Of a stretch of DNA of 64,000 bases, positions 17,967 to 27,332 are shown piece by piece. The notes below the pieces were generated by a model that searched no databases, was not told the origin of the DNA, and saw only the letters and a program-made list of their open reading frames with translations. Each line of letters starts with the position of its first letter. Position 1 is the first letter of the stretch. The translations under genes were made by a program, and so were the position numbers. The stretch covers positions 62,001-126,000 of the forward strand of contig NZ_BFAZ01000002.1 in assembly GCF_003114815.1 (NCBI RefSeq), read 5' to 3'. Source of the stretch: Leptospira ellinghausenii (GTDB taxonomy: Bacteria > Spirochaetota > Leptospiria > Leptospirales > Leptospiraceae).

Positions 17967-19229
17967 ATGTTGAATCAACTCACAATTCATTTTTGCCTTT
18001 CAAACATTTCACAAGTGAAATCAATTGTAAAATTTGTTTTAATACTTTTTGGTTTTTGCCTCTTGTTTTCTCCGATCCAATCAGAGGAAATCAAAAAAGC
18101 TGAAGAAGAAACCAAATCTGATACAAAACAAAAAACAATAACCATTCCTAGTTCTTTTCAATTTGGTGGATTTATTGATTCGTATTATGCATACAACCGA
18201 AATCTTCCCAAAGATACCGAAAGAAACTACACAACACAAGCCGTACGAAATGGGGAGTTTAATATCAACTTAGCCTATATCGATGCGAAAGTAGAAGAAA
18301 AAAATTACCGAGGACGAATAGCGTTTCAATGGGGAACTTCAGTAAACGCGAATTATGCGGCTGAAGTGACGACTGAAAAATACTCAAATCAGGCTTCTGT
18401 TAAGAATATCCAAGAAGCCTATACTGGTTTCAAACTTGGGAAAGATACTTGGATTGACATGGGGATTTTTTTTGGTAATATCGGGTATGAGTCTTGGATT
18501 TCACATAATAATGTAAACTACACAAGAGCGTTTGCCTTAGATTATGTACCTTACTATTCTTCCGGGGTTCGTTTGTCTCACCAATTTACTGACAAGTTGA
18601 GTGGACAGATACATATCTTAAACGGTTGGCAAAATATCACAGATAATAATAAAGACAAATCGTTTGGGAGCCAGATAAAATATATATTCAATCAATATTT
18701 TACTCTTACACTCAATCAATTCGCAGGGAATGAAGCACCTAACTTCGAAAGAAAACAGATGCGTTACTACAATAATACAATTTTGGAGTGGAATGTTACT
18801 GATCGATTGAAACTTGTAGGTCAATTTGATGTAGGTGCCCAGAAAGCAAAACAAAGTTTTGAATATGCACCATGGTTGGGAATGTTTGATCCTAGTTTAG
18901 GGGAATACCGTGAAACTGCTTCGAATGCTTACCGCCAATGGTACCACGGAACAATCTGGGCAAGTTTTTTATTAACTCCAGAATATCGATTGAGTTTTCG
19001 AGTGGAAAGGTTTTATGATCCTTTGCAAGTGTTAGCCACCACTGGAACAAGGAATGGATTTATGACCAATGGTTACACCACTACTTTTGATATCTTAAGT
19101 TTTGATCCAGGTTTATTACGATTGGAATATGTTTATCGACGTTCTGCCGATTCCATATTTGCAAACCGAGATGCGCAAACTTCAAAAAAAGAAGACTTGG
19201 TCATTGTAGCGTTTTCAATGAAATTTTAG
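17967..19229 (+). CDS. Outer-membrane beta-barrel porin
   Basis: A 420-residue exported protein whose mature part has the alternating strand pattern of an outer-membrane barrel, rich in Tyr, Phe, Asn and Gly and ending in Phe (IVAFSMKF), the usual barrel-assembly terminal signal. The opening FGGFIDSYYAYNRN followed by the NEFNINLA-like strand is typical of the putative beta-barrel porin-2 family. The signal peptide core is FVLILFGFCLLFSPIQS. A GTG at 18015 would give a more compact signal peptide, but the ATG leaves a leader matching that of kdpA. Next to kdpE and sharing its promoter layout, it may admit K+ or other cations across the outer membrane. Substrate specificity is not readable from the sequence. 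Confidence 0.8.
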   Translation: MLNQLTIHFCLSNISQVKSIVKFVLILFGFCLLFSPIQSEEIKKAEEETKSDTKQKTITIPSSFQFGGFIDSYYAYNRNLPKDTERNYTTQAVRNGEFNINLAYIDAKVEEKNYRGRIAFQWGTSVNANYAAEVTTEKYSNQASVKNIQEAYTGFKLGKDTWIDMGIFFGNIGYESWISHNNVNYTRAFALDYVPYYSSGVRLSHQFTDKLSGQIHILNGWQNITDNNKDKSFGSQIKYIFNQYFTLTLNQFAGNEAPNFERKQMRYYNNTILEWNVTDRLKLVGQFDVGAQKAKQSFEYAPWLGMFDPSLGEYRETASNAYRQWYHGTIWASFLLTPEYRLSFRVERFYDPLQVLATTGTRNGFMTNGYTTTFDILSFDPGLLRLEYVYRRSADSIFANRDAQTSKKEDLVIVAFSMKF

Positions 19230-19327
19230 GATGAAGATTGTTCCCATTCTAGTGTGAAAAATGAAAACTTTTCTCCCAAAAATGAGGTCTAAAATTCGTT
19301 CATAGATGTTTCTCCTTATGAGACCCG

Positions 19328-19367
19328 CAGGGAGGGGCCAATATCCCTGATTTTCTTTTTTTTCTTT
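19328..19367 (+). terminator. Rho-independent terminator after the porin gene
   Basis: CAGGGA at 19328-19333 pairs with TCCCTG at 19344-19349 around a 10-base loop and is followed by a T-rich run to about 19367. It lies about 100 bases after the porin stop and 32 bases before the next gene, which separates the Kdp region from the macroglobulin gene. Confidence 0.6.
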
Positions 19368-19398
19368 CCAATCCAGTTCCTATTTCTAATTTCTTTCC

Positions 19399-22300
19399 AT
19401 GTTCTTTCGATTCCGCATTTTTTTGTCCGTCATTCTTTCACTCATTTTGGTGAAATCCGATTTTTCCCAACCAACACCAGCTTCCATTGAATTTTTTACT
19501 CCCAATGGTTTTATCAAAGAACCCAAACAAGTAACAGTACGTTTTACAAAACCTATGGTGGCCCTTGGAGATGTACGCCCAGAGACTGAAATTTTCCAAG
19601 TGAACTGTCCTTTTCCTGGAACCAGTCGCTTCATTGATTCTACTACTTGGGTGTATGAATTTGAAAAAGAATTACCAGGGGGAGTGGAGTGTTCCTTTGT
19701 TTTAAAAGAGGGAACTAAGTCATTTAGCGGAGAAAAAATACAAGGGGAAAAATCGTTTGGATTCCATACAGGTGGACCTTCTGTAAAGTATGTTACACCT
19801 TACCAAGAAAGTACAATTGCAGAAGACCAAGTATTTTTATTACACTTAGATGGAAAACCCGACCTTAGTAGTTTTCAAAAATTTGCTTATTTCCGTTCCG
19901 AAGAATTGGGAAATCGAATTCCAGTTGTACTCATCTCTGGTTCTGAACGAAAAACATTTTTGCAATCAATGGGGAAAAAGGACAAAGAAGAAACCATTGT
20001 TCTAAAATCCAAACAAACCTTTTTGCCAGAAAAACAAATCCAACTTGTTCTTGGTAAAGGAATTAAGTCTGTATGGGGTGGTGCCATCCCTGAAGATGAA
20101 GTTCTCACGTTCACAGTAAGACCTGTATTTTCTGCACGTTTTAGTTGTGAAAGGACAACTGCCGATGCAAATTGTATTCCTATACTTCCTGTCAGTTTAT
20201 CTTTTAATTCTCCCGTATCACAAGAGTTAATTGAAAAAATTAAGTTGGTGGATAAGGATGGAAAGGAATATCCAAAACAAAAAGTAACAAACAAAGGAAA
20301 CGAATATTCGGATTGGGTGAGTTTTCCTGGCCCTTTCCCAGAAAACACTGAGTTCCAAATTAAAATTCCCGATATTGTGGATGATGCAAATAGAAGTTTG
20401 GCGAATAGTGCCGCCTTCCCATTAAAATTTAAAACTGATGAGTTTCCACCTCTTGCAAAATTCAGTGCAAAGTTTGGAATTTTGGAGTCAAAAGCAAATC
20501 CTGCGCTTCCTGTCACCTTACGAAACTTAGAAGGAAGTCTCCCCATCAAATCGACTTCGTTAGGGATGGGTGCAAAAAGTCAAAAAACGATGGACATTGT
20601 GGAAATCCAAAAGTGGTTTCAAACCCTATCAAAAGTCGAAAGGAACCAATCTGTTTTCCAATCAACAGCTTCCAATGCTAAAGTAAATTCTTTCCAATTA
20701 CCAAAACCGAATGGCAAAAAGCCAATGGAAGTCGTAGGAATTCCTTTTGATTCACCAGGTTTTTATGTTGTTGAATTAACGAGTGAAGTGCTTGCAAACC
20801 ATCTCTTTGCACAAGGCGAAGGAAAAAAAATGTATGTCTCCAGTGCTGCCCTTGTTACCAATTTATCGCCTCATTTCAAATGGGGGAAGGATACCAGTTT
20901 AGTTTGGGTGACAAGTTTGGATACAGGTCTTCCCGAAGCAGGAGTACAAATTAAAATTTTAGATTGTAACGGAAATATTCGGGGTGCTGGTATCACTGGA
21001 AAAGATGGAACTATGCTCTTTGGAAATATCAATTTCCAGGAAGTACCTTATTGTGGTTATCATGAGTTAGGTTCTGGTCTTACTGTTTTTGCTCAAAAAA
21101 ATGATGATATCAGTTTCACTTCCAGTACATGGGAAAAAGGAATTGAAAGTTGGCGTTACCAACTCCCTCAAACAAGTGCAGGGTATGCAAATTATTTAGA
21201 ATCAATCGTTCTCGATCGTACACTTTTTAAAAAAGGAGAGACGGTTCACCTGAAACACGTTAGACGAAGTTTTGGGAATAAGGGTTTAATACCGGCAGAA
21301 CCGAAAGATTATCCAAATACTGTTGTCATTAAACATGAAGGATCTGGAGAAAGTTATACGGCACCTCTAGTTTGGTCATTCCCTGGTCATGCAGAGTCCG
21401 AATTTAAGATTCCAAAAAATGCAAAACATGGTGTTTATTTAGTCACCTATCCTTATAACCAAGAAGACACAAGTTATGGTCGAACCATCACACAATTTCG
21501 TGTAGAAGAATTTCGTCTACCAGTCCTAAAGGGGAATATACAACTTGCTTCCGAATCACAAAACCTTGTATCTCCTAAAGAAACAAAAGTTCTTTTTGGA
21601 TTGGAATACCTCTCGGGAGGTGGTGCATCTCTAGTACCTGTGAAAATTCGTTCACAAGTAGTACCTGGTTATTATAGTCCAAAAGAAGAATATTCTGAAT
21701 TTACGTTTTCACCGGAAACTATCAAAGAAGGAAAGTGGAAGGTAAGTGGGTATGAGGAAGAAGAAGTTGAAGAAACAAAACCAAAGGTGTTGTCCACGAA
21801 TGCAAAAACGGATTCTAAAGGTTTTTTAGAATACAAATTTGAAAATCTAAAATCCATTCCAGGGTATGGAAATTTCCAGGTAGAAATGGAATATGCAGAT
21901 CCTACTGGGGAAATCCATACAATCTCAAGGAGTTTTCCTGTTTCACCATCAGAAGTTCATTTAGGAATTTTACCTGATGGATGGTATTTCACAGAAGACA
22001 AAGTGAAACTTCAGTTAGTTGTTTTGGATGCGAAGGACAAACCTATTCCGTCTCAGAAAATTAAGGTAAATGCATACAAAAAAGAATTTTATTCTAACCG
22101 GAAACGACTCGTTGGTGGATTTTACGCTTACGAACACTATGAAGAAGTAAATAAGTTAGGAGAGTTTTGCGAAGGAAAAACTGATAACAAAGGAATTCTA
22201 ATTTGTGAAGGAAAATCACCAGCCACAGGTGACATCATTTTTGTAGCGGAAACAAAAGATAAAAATGGAAATCAAACAAACTCAACTTATAATGTATGGG

Positions 22301-25002
22301 TGAGTTCTAAAGAAGAAGTTTGGTTTGATGTAAGTGATCATAACCGAATGGACATCTTACCAGAAAAACGATCAGTGGAAATTGGTGAATCCATCAAAGT
22401 TCAAGTGAGATCTCCCTTTAGGGAAGGAACTGCTCTTGTCAGTTTAGAGAGAGAAGGTGTGATCGATTATTTTGTTACACCTGTGAGTGGAAAAGATCCT
22501 TTCATTACCATTCCGATTAAAAAAGAATATGCCCCCAATGTTTATGTTTCTGTTTTTCTTGTACGTGGGCGAATGGGTGATCCAAAACCAACAGGTCTTG
22601 TTGACTTAGCTAAACCAAGTTACCGATTGGGTCTTTCTATGTTGAAGGTTGGATACAAACCGTACAGTTTATCCGTTTCAGTCACTCCCAATAAAAAACA
22701 ATTCCAGGTTAGAGAAACAGTTGAAGTAGAATTGGAAATTAAATCTTCCGATGGTAAAATTCCTACGGAGTCAACTGAAGTTACATTAGCAGTTGTGGAT
22801 GAAGCATTATTAGAACTTTCTCCCAATCCAACTTGGAACTTATTAGATGCGATGATGGGGACAAGACCACTGCAAGTGGTAACATCTACTGCCCAATCCC
22901 AAATCATTGGGAAACGCCATTTTGGGCTCAAAGCAAAACCGGAAGGTGGCGGAGGGGGGAAACAATCCACTCGTTCTCTTTTTGAAACCTTACTGTATTG
23001 GAAAGGAAAGGGTATTGTTGGCAAGGATGGAAAGTATAAATTTAGTTTTCCATTAAACGACTCCCTCACCAGTTTCCGTATTGTTGCTGTTGCCAGTTCC
23101 GGTCCTAAAGAATTTGGAACAGGGATGGCAAAAATCCAAACATCCCAAAAAATCCAAACATTTTCTGGAATCCCTCCTGTTGTTCGGATGGGGGATAGTT
23201 TACAACACGAAGTGACTTTGCGTAATGCAAGTGAAACCAAAGAACAACTTAGGCTTCGACTGAACGTAGTAGATACTAAAAATGGTTCGGAAGTCAAAAC
23301 GGAATTAGAAACCAAATCGGCTATGTTATCTCCTGGGGAATCAAAAGTGATCACCTGGGATCTTACGGTTCCGGAAGAGATCGTAAAACGTAAATTTTCA
23401 TTAGAAGTATCTTCACCTAACGGAACAGTTATGGATGCTTTATCGGTAGAACAAAATGTGATACCTGCTTTTACGGAAAGGGTTTACCAAGCAGGGCTTC
23501 TATTATATGAAGCACCATTTAAGGAATCAGCACAAACTCCACCAGGTTCGAAACCAAATACGGGAAAGATGGTTTGGAAAGCTTCCCCTACAATTTTAAC
23601 AAGTACATCTGGAATCCAAAAGTATTTCCAAACGTATCCTTATTCTTGTATGGAACAAAGAGTTTCAAAAGCGATAGGTTTACGTTCGGATGGTTTATGG
23701 AATGATGTTCTAGCAGATCTAAATTCTTTTTTAGATTCAGATGGACTTGTGAAGTATTTTGCTCGAATGGATTATGGAAGTGAATTACTTTCTGCATATG
23801 TTTTAACATCTGCTAAACTAACAAACAAAACCATACCTGATGAAGTTTTATCAAAAATTATGAATGGTTTACAAGGATTTTTGGATGGAAGGGTTTATGG
23901 AGAAAGGTATCGATTTGGTGCCGACCTTGTTGTCAGAAAAATCATCGTTTGGGAGGCATTAACTCGATACCAAACTTACGAGTGGGAACAAGTGCGTCCC
24001 ATTTTTGATAACCTTGAATTTTTACCTACTGCTTCACTCATCGATTTATCTGATATTTACAATCGTGTGAATGGAGCGGATCCAAAAGTAAAGAATCGTT
24101 TGTACAGTGTTTTGCGATCAAAACTAAATCTTCAAGGTACTGAGTTAATCATTGCTGACTCTGGTTTTACCAATCCATGGTGGATTCTTGGAAGTAGGGA
24201 TTATACGATGGCAAAATTTTTGTTATGGTCGATTTCAGAACCCGCTTACAAAAAAGATATGCCACGGATTGTCAAAGCGTTTGTCAAAATGCAAAAACAA
24301 GGAAGGTATGATAGTACTCTTGGAAATGCTTATTCTGTTTTAGTTTTTGATCGTGTGAGTAAACTTCTGGAAGGTGAAAAGGTAAGTGGTGGGAAGGTCA
24401 AAATCCAAACAGAAAAAGAAATTTTAAGTTTGGAGCCCAATGGCAAACAAACTGTTACCCAAACTCTCGGTATGAACCCTGAATCCTTCACTGTGAGTTA
24501 TGATGGAAAAGGAAAACCTTGGTTGGAATGGTCCGTTCAGTCTGTCCTTCCTTTACAAACTCCTATCTCCAGTGGTTACCGCTTGAAACGTTTTTTTGAA
24601 CCTGTGCAAGTAGCAAAACCAGGAGTTTTAACCAAAGGAGATACCATCAAAGTCAGGCTGGAAATTGAGGCAGACTCCGATAAAACTTGGGTGGTTGTGG
24701 AAGATCCAATTCCACCTGGATCTCTTCCTCTCGGACGTGGGTTCGGGCGGGAATCACAGATAAACCAAGACAAACCAGGAGATACTTCTTATTACTTAAG
24801 TTTTGAGGAAAAAACCTTGTCCCTCTACCGGGCTTATTTTGAATACCTGCCAAAGGGAAAACATGTGATTGAACACAGTTACCGCCTAAACCACGTGGGG
24901 AATTTTGTCCTACCTCCAACACGTGTGGAAGCGATGTATTCGCCTGAAACACATGCCGAATGGCCTAACGAAATCGTGAGGATTTCGGAAAATAAGGACT
25001 AG
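19399..25002 (+). CDS. Alpha-2-macroglobulin family protein with thioester motif
   Basis: A very large (1867-residue) exported protein of the bacterial alpha-2-macroglobulin family, thought to trap proteases in the periplasm. The chain begins with a signal peptide (FLSVILSLILVKSDFSQ) without a lipobox Cys, unlike the lipid-anchored E. coli form. It continues as a series of macroglobulin beta-sandwich domains, with the family's VVDEALLELSPNPTW segment at about 1130 and a Gly-rich bait-like stretch (PEGGGGGK) at about 1175. The thioester motif CMEQ is intact at residues 1417-1420 in YPYSCMEQRVSKAIG, as in the YfhM class and unlike the YfaS class, which lacks it. The C-terminal receptor-like domain has DPIPPGSLPLGRG. 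Such genes are often paired with pbpC, but the neighbour here is a sulfatase-like gene 29 bp downstream. Confidence 0.93.
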   Translation: MFFRFRIFLSVILSLILVKSDFSQPTPASIEFFTPNGFIKEPKQVTVRFTKPMVALGDVRPETEIFQVNCPFPGTSRFIDSTTWVYEFEKELPGGVECSFVLKEGTKSFSGEKIQGEKSFGFHTGGPSVKYVTPYQESTIAEDQVFLLHLDGKPDLSSFQKFAYFRSEELGNRIPVVLISGSERKTFLQSMGKKDKEETIVLKSKQTFLPEKQIQLVLGKGIKSVWGGAIPEDEVLTFTVRPVFSARFSCERTTADANCIPILPVSLSFNSPVSQELIEKIKLVDKDGKEYPKQKVTNKGNEYSDWVSFPGPFPENTEFQIKIPDIVDDANRSLANSAAFPLKFKTDEFPPLAKFSAKFGILESKANPALPVTLRNLEGSLPIKSTSLGMGAKSQKTMDIVEIQKWFQTLSKVERNQSVFQSTASNAKVNSFQLPKPNGKKPMEVVGIPFDSPGFYVVELTSEVLANHLFAQGEGKKMYVSSAALVTNLSPHFKWGKDTSLVWVTSLDTGLPEAGVQIKILDCNGNIRGAGITGKDGTMLFGNINFQEVPYCGYHELGSGLTVFAQKNDDISFTSSTWEKGIESWRYQLPQTSAGYANYLESIVLDRTLFKKGETVHLKHVRRSFGNKGLIPAEPKDYPNTVVIKHEGSGESYTAPLVWSFPGHAESEFKIPKNAKHGVYLVTYPYNQEDTSYGRTITQFRVEEFRLPVLKGNIQLASESQNLVSPKETKVLFGLEYLSGGGASLVPVKIRSQVVPGYYSPKEEYSEFTFSPETIKEGKWKVSGYEEEEVEETKPKVLSTNAKTDSKGFLEYKFENLKSIPGYGNFQVEMEYADPTGEIHTISRSFPVSPSEVHLGILPDGWYFTEDKVKLQLVVLDAKDKPIPSQKIKVNAYKKEFYSNRKRLVGGFYAYEHYEEVNKLGEFCEGKTDNKGILICEGKSPATGDIIFVAETKDKNGNQTNSTYNVWVSSKEEVWFDVSDHNRMDILPEKRSVEIGESIKVQVRSPFREGTALVSLEREGVIDYFVTPVSGKDPFITIPIKKEYAPNVYVSVFLVRGRMGDPKPTGLVDLAKPSYRLGLSMLKVGYKPYSLSVSVTPNKKQFQVRETVEVELEIKSSDGKIPTESTEVTLAVVDEALLELSPNPTWNLLDAMMGTRPLQVVTSTAQSQIIGKRHFGLKAKPEGGGGGKQSTRSLFETLLYWKGKGIVGKDGKYKFSFPLNDSLTSFRIVAVASSGPKEFGTGMAKIQTSQKIQTFSGIPPVVRMGDSLQHEVTLRNASETKEQLRLRLNVVDTKNGSEVKTELETKSAMLSPGESKVITWDLTVPEEIVKRKFSLEVSSPNGTVMDALSVEQNVIPAFTERVYQAGLLLYEAPFKESAQTPPGSKPNTGKMVWKASPTILTSTSGIQKYFQTYPYSCMEQRVSKAIGLRSDGLWNDVLADLNSFLDSDGLVKYFARMDYGSELLSAYVLTSAKLTNKTIPDEVLSKIMNGLQGFLDGRVYGERYRFGADLVVRKIIVWEALTRYQTYEWEQVRPIFDNLEFLPTASLIDLSDIYNRVNGADPKVKNRLYSVLRSKLNLQGTELIIADSGFTNPWWILGSRDYTMAKFLLWSISEPAYKKDMPRIVKAFVKMQKQGRYDSTLGNAYSVLVFDRVSKLLEGEKVSGGKVKIQTEKEILSLEPNGKQTVTQTLGMNPESFTVSYDGKGKPWLEWSVQSVLPLQTPISSGYRLKRFFEPVQVAKPGVLTKGDTIKVRLEIEADSDKTWVVVEDPIPPGSLPLGRGFGRESQINQDKPGDTSYYLSFEEKTLSLYRAYFEYLPKGKHVIEHSYRLNHVGNFVLPPTRVEAMYSPETHAEWPNEIVRISENKD

Positions 25003-25031
25003 GAAAAGTTTACGGATAAAGTGGGTTTGGA

Positions 25032-27311
25032 ATGATGACTCTAATGGGTCCGAACCAAGCCCCTTTTTTCCCCATCCGAATTTTTAAAATTTCCCTCTAT
25101 TATTCAGTTTTTTTTTATCTATTCTTTCTCCTCTTTAATACCAGCTTTACAATTATGGGTGTCGATGTTGGCGACTTCCTTAAACAATACTTAGGTGCCT
25201 TTTTTGGCGTTTATTTGACGACAACGGCTAAGGTTTTTGCTGTTTCTCTTTTTATCCATACAAGTTTATTCACGCTGGTTCACTTGGGTTTCTCTTTATG
25301 GAATCGTTCAGCTGTTAAATGGTATTTATTGGTTGGAAGTGTTCTATTCATCGAATGTTTTGCTCTTTTCCAATCAATGATCATGTTCCCACAAATTTAC
25401 GGGGAATTTTTCTTCTTTAGGTATCCTAGTTTTGCACCGTTTTTGTATTTTTTAACTGATACCATCTCACCAATGTTTCTCAATTTTGTTTTGGGGATTT
25501 TGGTTTTACTTCTCTTTGTACTTTTAGGGCGCCATGTGTACCTTCATAAAAACAAAGAAAGTTTTTTTGCCATCATACATCTTTTGGTGTTAGGGTTTCT
25601 CCATTCCCATGGATTGTACTTACTTGGATTACTTTATTTTGCTTTTGTGATATTACAAGGGAAACACTATGAGAATGTACATATCAAAACATATGGTCTT
25701 CTATTGATTTTTCTTTTGTTTTTGTATGTTTTGCCAAGTTTTTGGATGGGCATTTCCTCCTTACGTTACTCAGAAGAAAAAGGAAAACCACCTATCTTCA
25801 TCTTATCTGCAGATTCATTACGTTACGATAAGATTGGTGCAAGGATCAATGGCCAATCCATCACACCCAATATCGATTTGTTTACGAGAGATAGTTTTGT
25901 ATTTCATGACCACCATACTACGATTCCACGAACTTTCCCCAGTTGGGCAGATACTCTAACTGGTAAATACTCGATGGAACATAAAATTCGAGACATGTTT
26001 CCATCACCGGAAGAAAAACAAAGGATTGGGTCTCCTTCCTTTCCAACACTCCAACAAATCCTAAAAAAAATTGGATATGATCATTTTGCCATTGGTAGTT
26101 TTGCGGCTGACATATTTCCAAGAGCCAACTTCGGTTTTGATGAAGTATATGCTCCCAATTTTAATGCAAGGATCATGACGGTCCAAAGGACTGCAGAAAC
26201 ACAAATTCTAATTTTGCCATTTCTTGTCGGTTCTTGGTTTTCGGGAGAAAAATACTTAGAAGAACTTGATGGACTTTCCACTTGGGGAGATGGAGATCGT
26301 TTACTCAAACGGTTCGATTCTTTGGTGAGTGAAAGGGGGAACTCTCCTTATTCCATTACCTATTTTTCGAGTGTGATTCATTTTCCATACACACCTGCAT
26401 ATCCACATTACAAACGTTTTACGAACCCACGGTATTATGGGAAATATAAGTATCTTAAATTTGTAGATCCTACGGATTCAAGTCTTCCCAATCAGGAAGA
26501 AATCTCCCAAATCCGAAGCTTATTTGATAGCGCAGTTTATGCCTTTGACCAAGAATTTGGTGAAATGGTTGGTTATTTAAAAAAGAAAGGGATTTATGAT
26601 GATGCGATCATCATTTTGACTGCCGATCACGGGGAAGCACTGTATGAGGACATTCATGGGCAAGGGCATGGTGAACACCTTCGTGGTGAATCTGTCACCC
26701 ATGTTCCATTGATGATCAAATTTCCGAAATCATCCAAGTTCGAATCCATTCCCTCGACTGAAAAAAATTTCGATGGCATTACATCCAGTATTGATTTAGT
26801 TCCCACTCTTTTGGATTATTTTGAAATCCCTTCCCAATTGGAATACCCCGGTAAATCCTTATTAACAATTCTTGGACAAAAGGACTGGAATGAAGATCGA
26901 TTTGTTTATTCTGAAACTGGAATTTGGTTTTCAGATGTTGGTAACCATTTTTTCCAAAAACAGAGAATCCCATATCCGAATATACTCTCACTGCACCAAG
27001 TTGTTCCTGAAGAAGACTACCAAATCATGATCACAGATCCAATTTATCGTGAAACCATTGCATTTTCGAAACACCGAAGCATTCAGAATTCTAATTACAA
27101 ATTGATCTATATTCCCACGAGGGAAGGTGTCAAGTTTGAGTTATATGACCGCAAAAGAGATCCTTTGAACAAAAATAATTTATACCCCAATCATCCAATG
27201 GCTTCAAAAATGAGAGAAACCTTATATAAAACTGTAGTGAAGTGGGAGAATGCTTCACTGGCAGGAGAATATTTAATTCCCAGTTCTTTATCTGACATCA
27301 ATGAAAATTAA
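25032..27311 (+). CDS. Membrane-anchored sulfatase-like hydrolase/transferase
   Basis: A 759-residue protein with about five to seven membrane helices in its first 245 residues, then an alkaline-phosphatase-fold sulfatase domain. Metal-site segments are SADSLRYDKIG (Asp261), TPNIDLF and TADHGEALYED, with GQGHGEHLRGE after it. At the nucleophile position of true sulfatases (C/S-x-P-x-R) this protein has Thr301-Phe-Pro-Ser-Trp in PRTFPSWADTLTGKY. The formylglycine Cys is therefore replaced by Thr and the Arg by Trp. Thr nucleophiles occur in lipoteichoic-acid synthases and phosphoethanolamine transferases, so this may be a phospho-headgroup transferase or hydrolase acting on envelope lipids or glycans. 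It follows the macroglobulin gene by 29 bp and precedes carB by 21 bp. Confidence 0.82.
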   Translation: MMTLMGPNQAPFFPIRIFKISLYYSVFFYLFFLLFNTSFTIMGVDVGDFLKQYLGAFFGVYLTTTAKVFAVSLFIHTSLFTLVHLGFSLWNRSAVKWYLLVGSVLFIECFALFQSMIMFPQIYGEFFFFRYPSFAPFLYFLTDTISPMFLNFVLGILVLLLFVLLGRHVYLHKNKESFFAIIHLLVLGFLHSHGLYLLGLLYFAFVILQGKHYENVHIKTYGLLLIFLLFLYVLPSFWMGISSLRYSEEKGKPPIFILSADSLRYDKIGARINGQSITPNIDLFTRDSFVFHDHHTTIPRTFPSWADTLTGKYSMEHKIRDMFPSPEEKQRIGSPSFPTLQQILKKIGYDHFAIGSFAADIFPRANFGFDEVYAPNFNARIMTVQRTAETQILILPFLVGSWFSGEKYLEELDGLSTWGDGDRLLKRFDSLVSERGNSPYSITYFSSVIHFPYTPAYPHYKRFTNPRYYGKYKYLKFVDPTDSSLPNQEEISQIRSLFDSAVYAFDQEFGEMVGYLKKKGIYDDAIIILTADHGEALYEDIHGQGHGEHLRGESVTHVPLMIKFPKSSKFESIPSTEKNFDGITSSIDLVPTLLDYFEIPSQLEYPGKSLLTILGQKDWNEDRFVYSETGIWFSDVGNHFFQKQRIPYPNILSLHQVVPEEDYQIMITDPIYRETIAFSKHRSIQNSNYKLIYIPTREGVKFELYDRKRDPLNKNNLYPNHPMASKMRETLYKTVVKWENASLAGEYLIPSSLSDINEN

Positions 27312-27332
27312 TAAGAAAAAAAAGAGGAAACA

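Noticed and set aside
22620..23354. Open frame of about 244 codons opposite the macroglobulin gene
   Set aside because: It is antisense to a well-supported gene, with low-complexity, Ser/Pro-rich composition typical of shadow frames.
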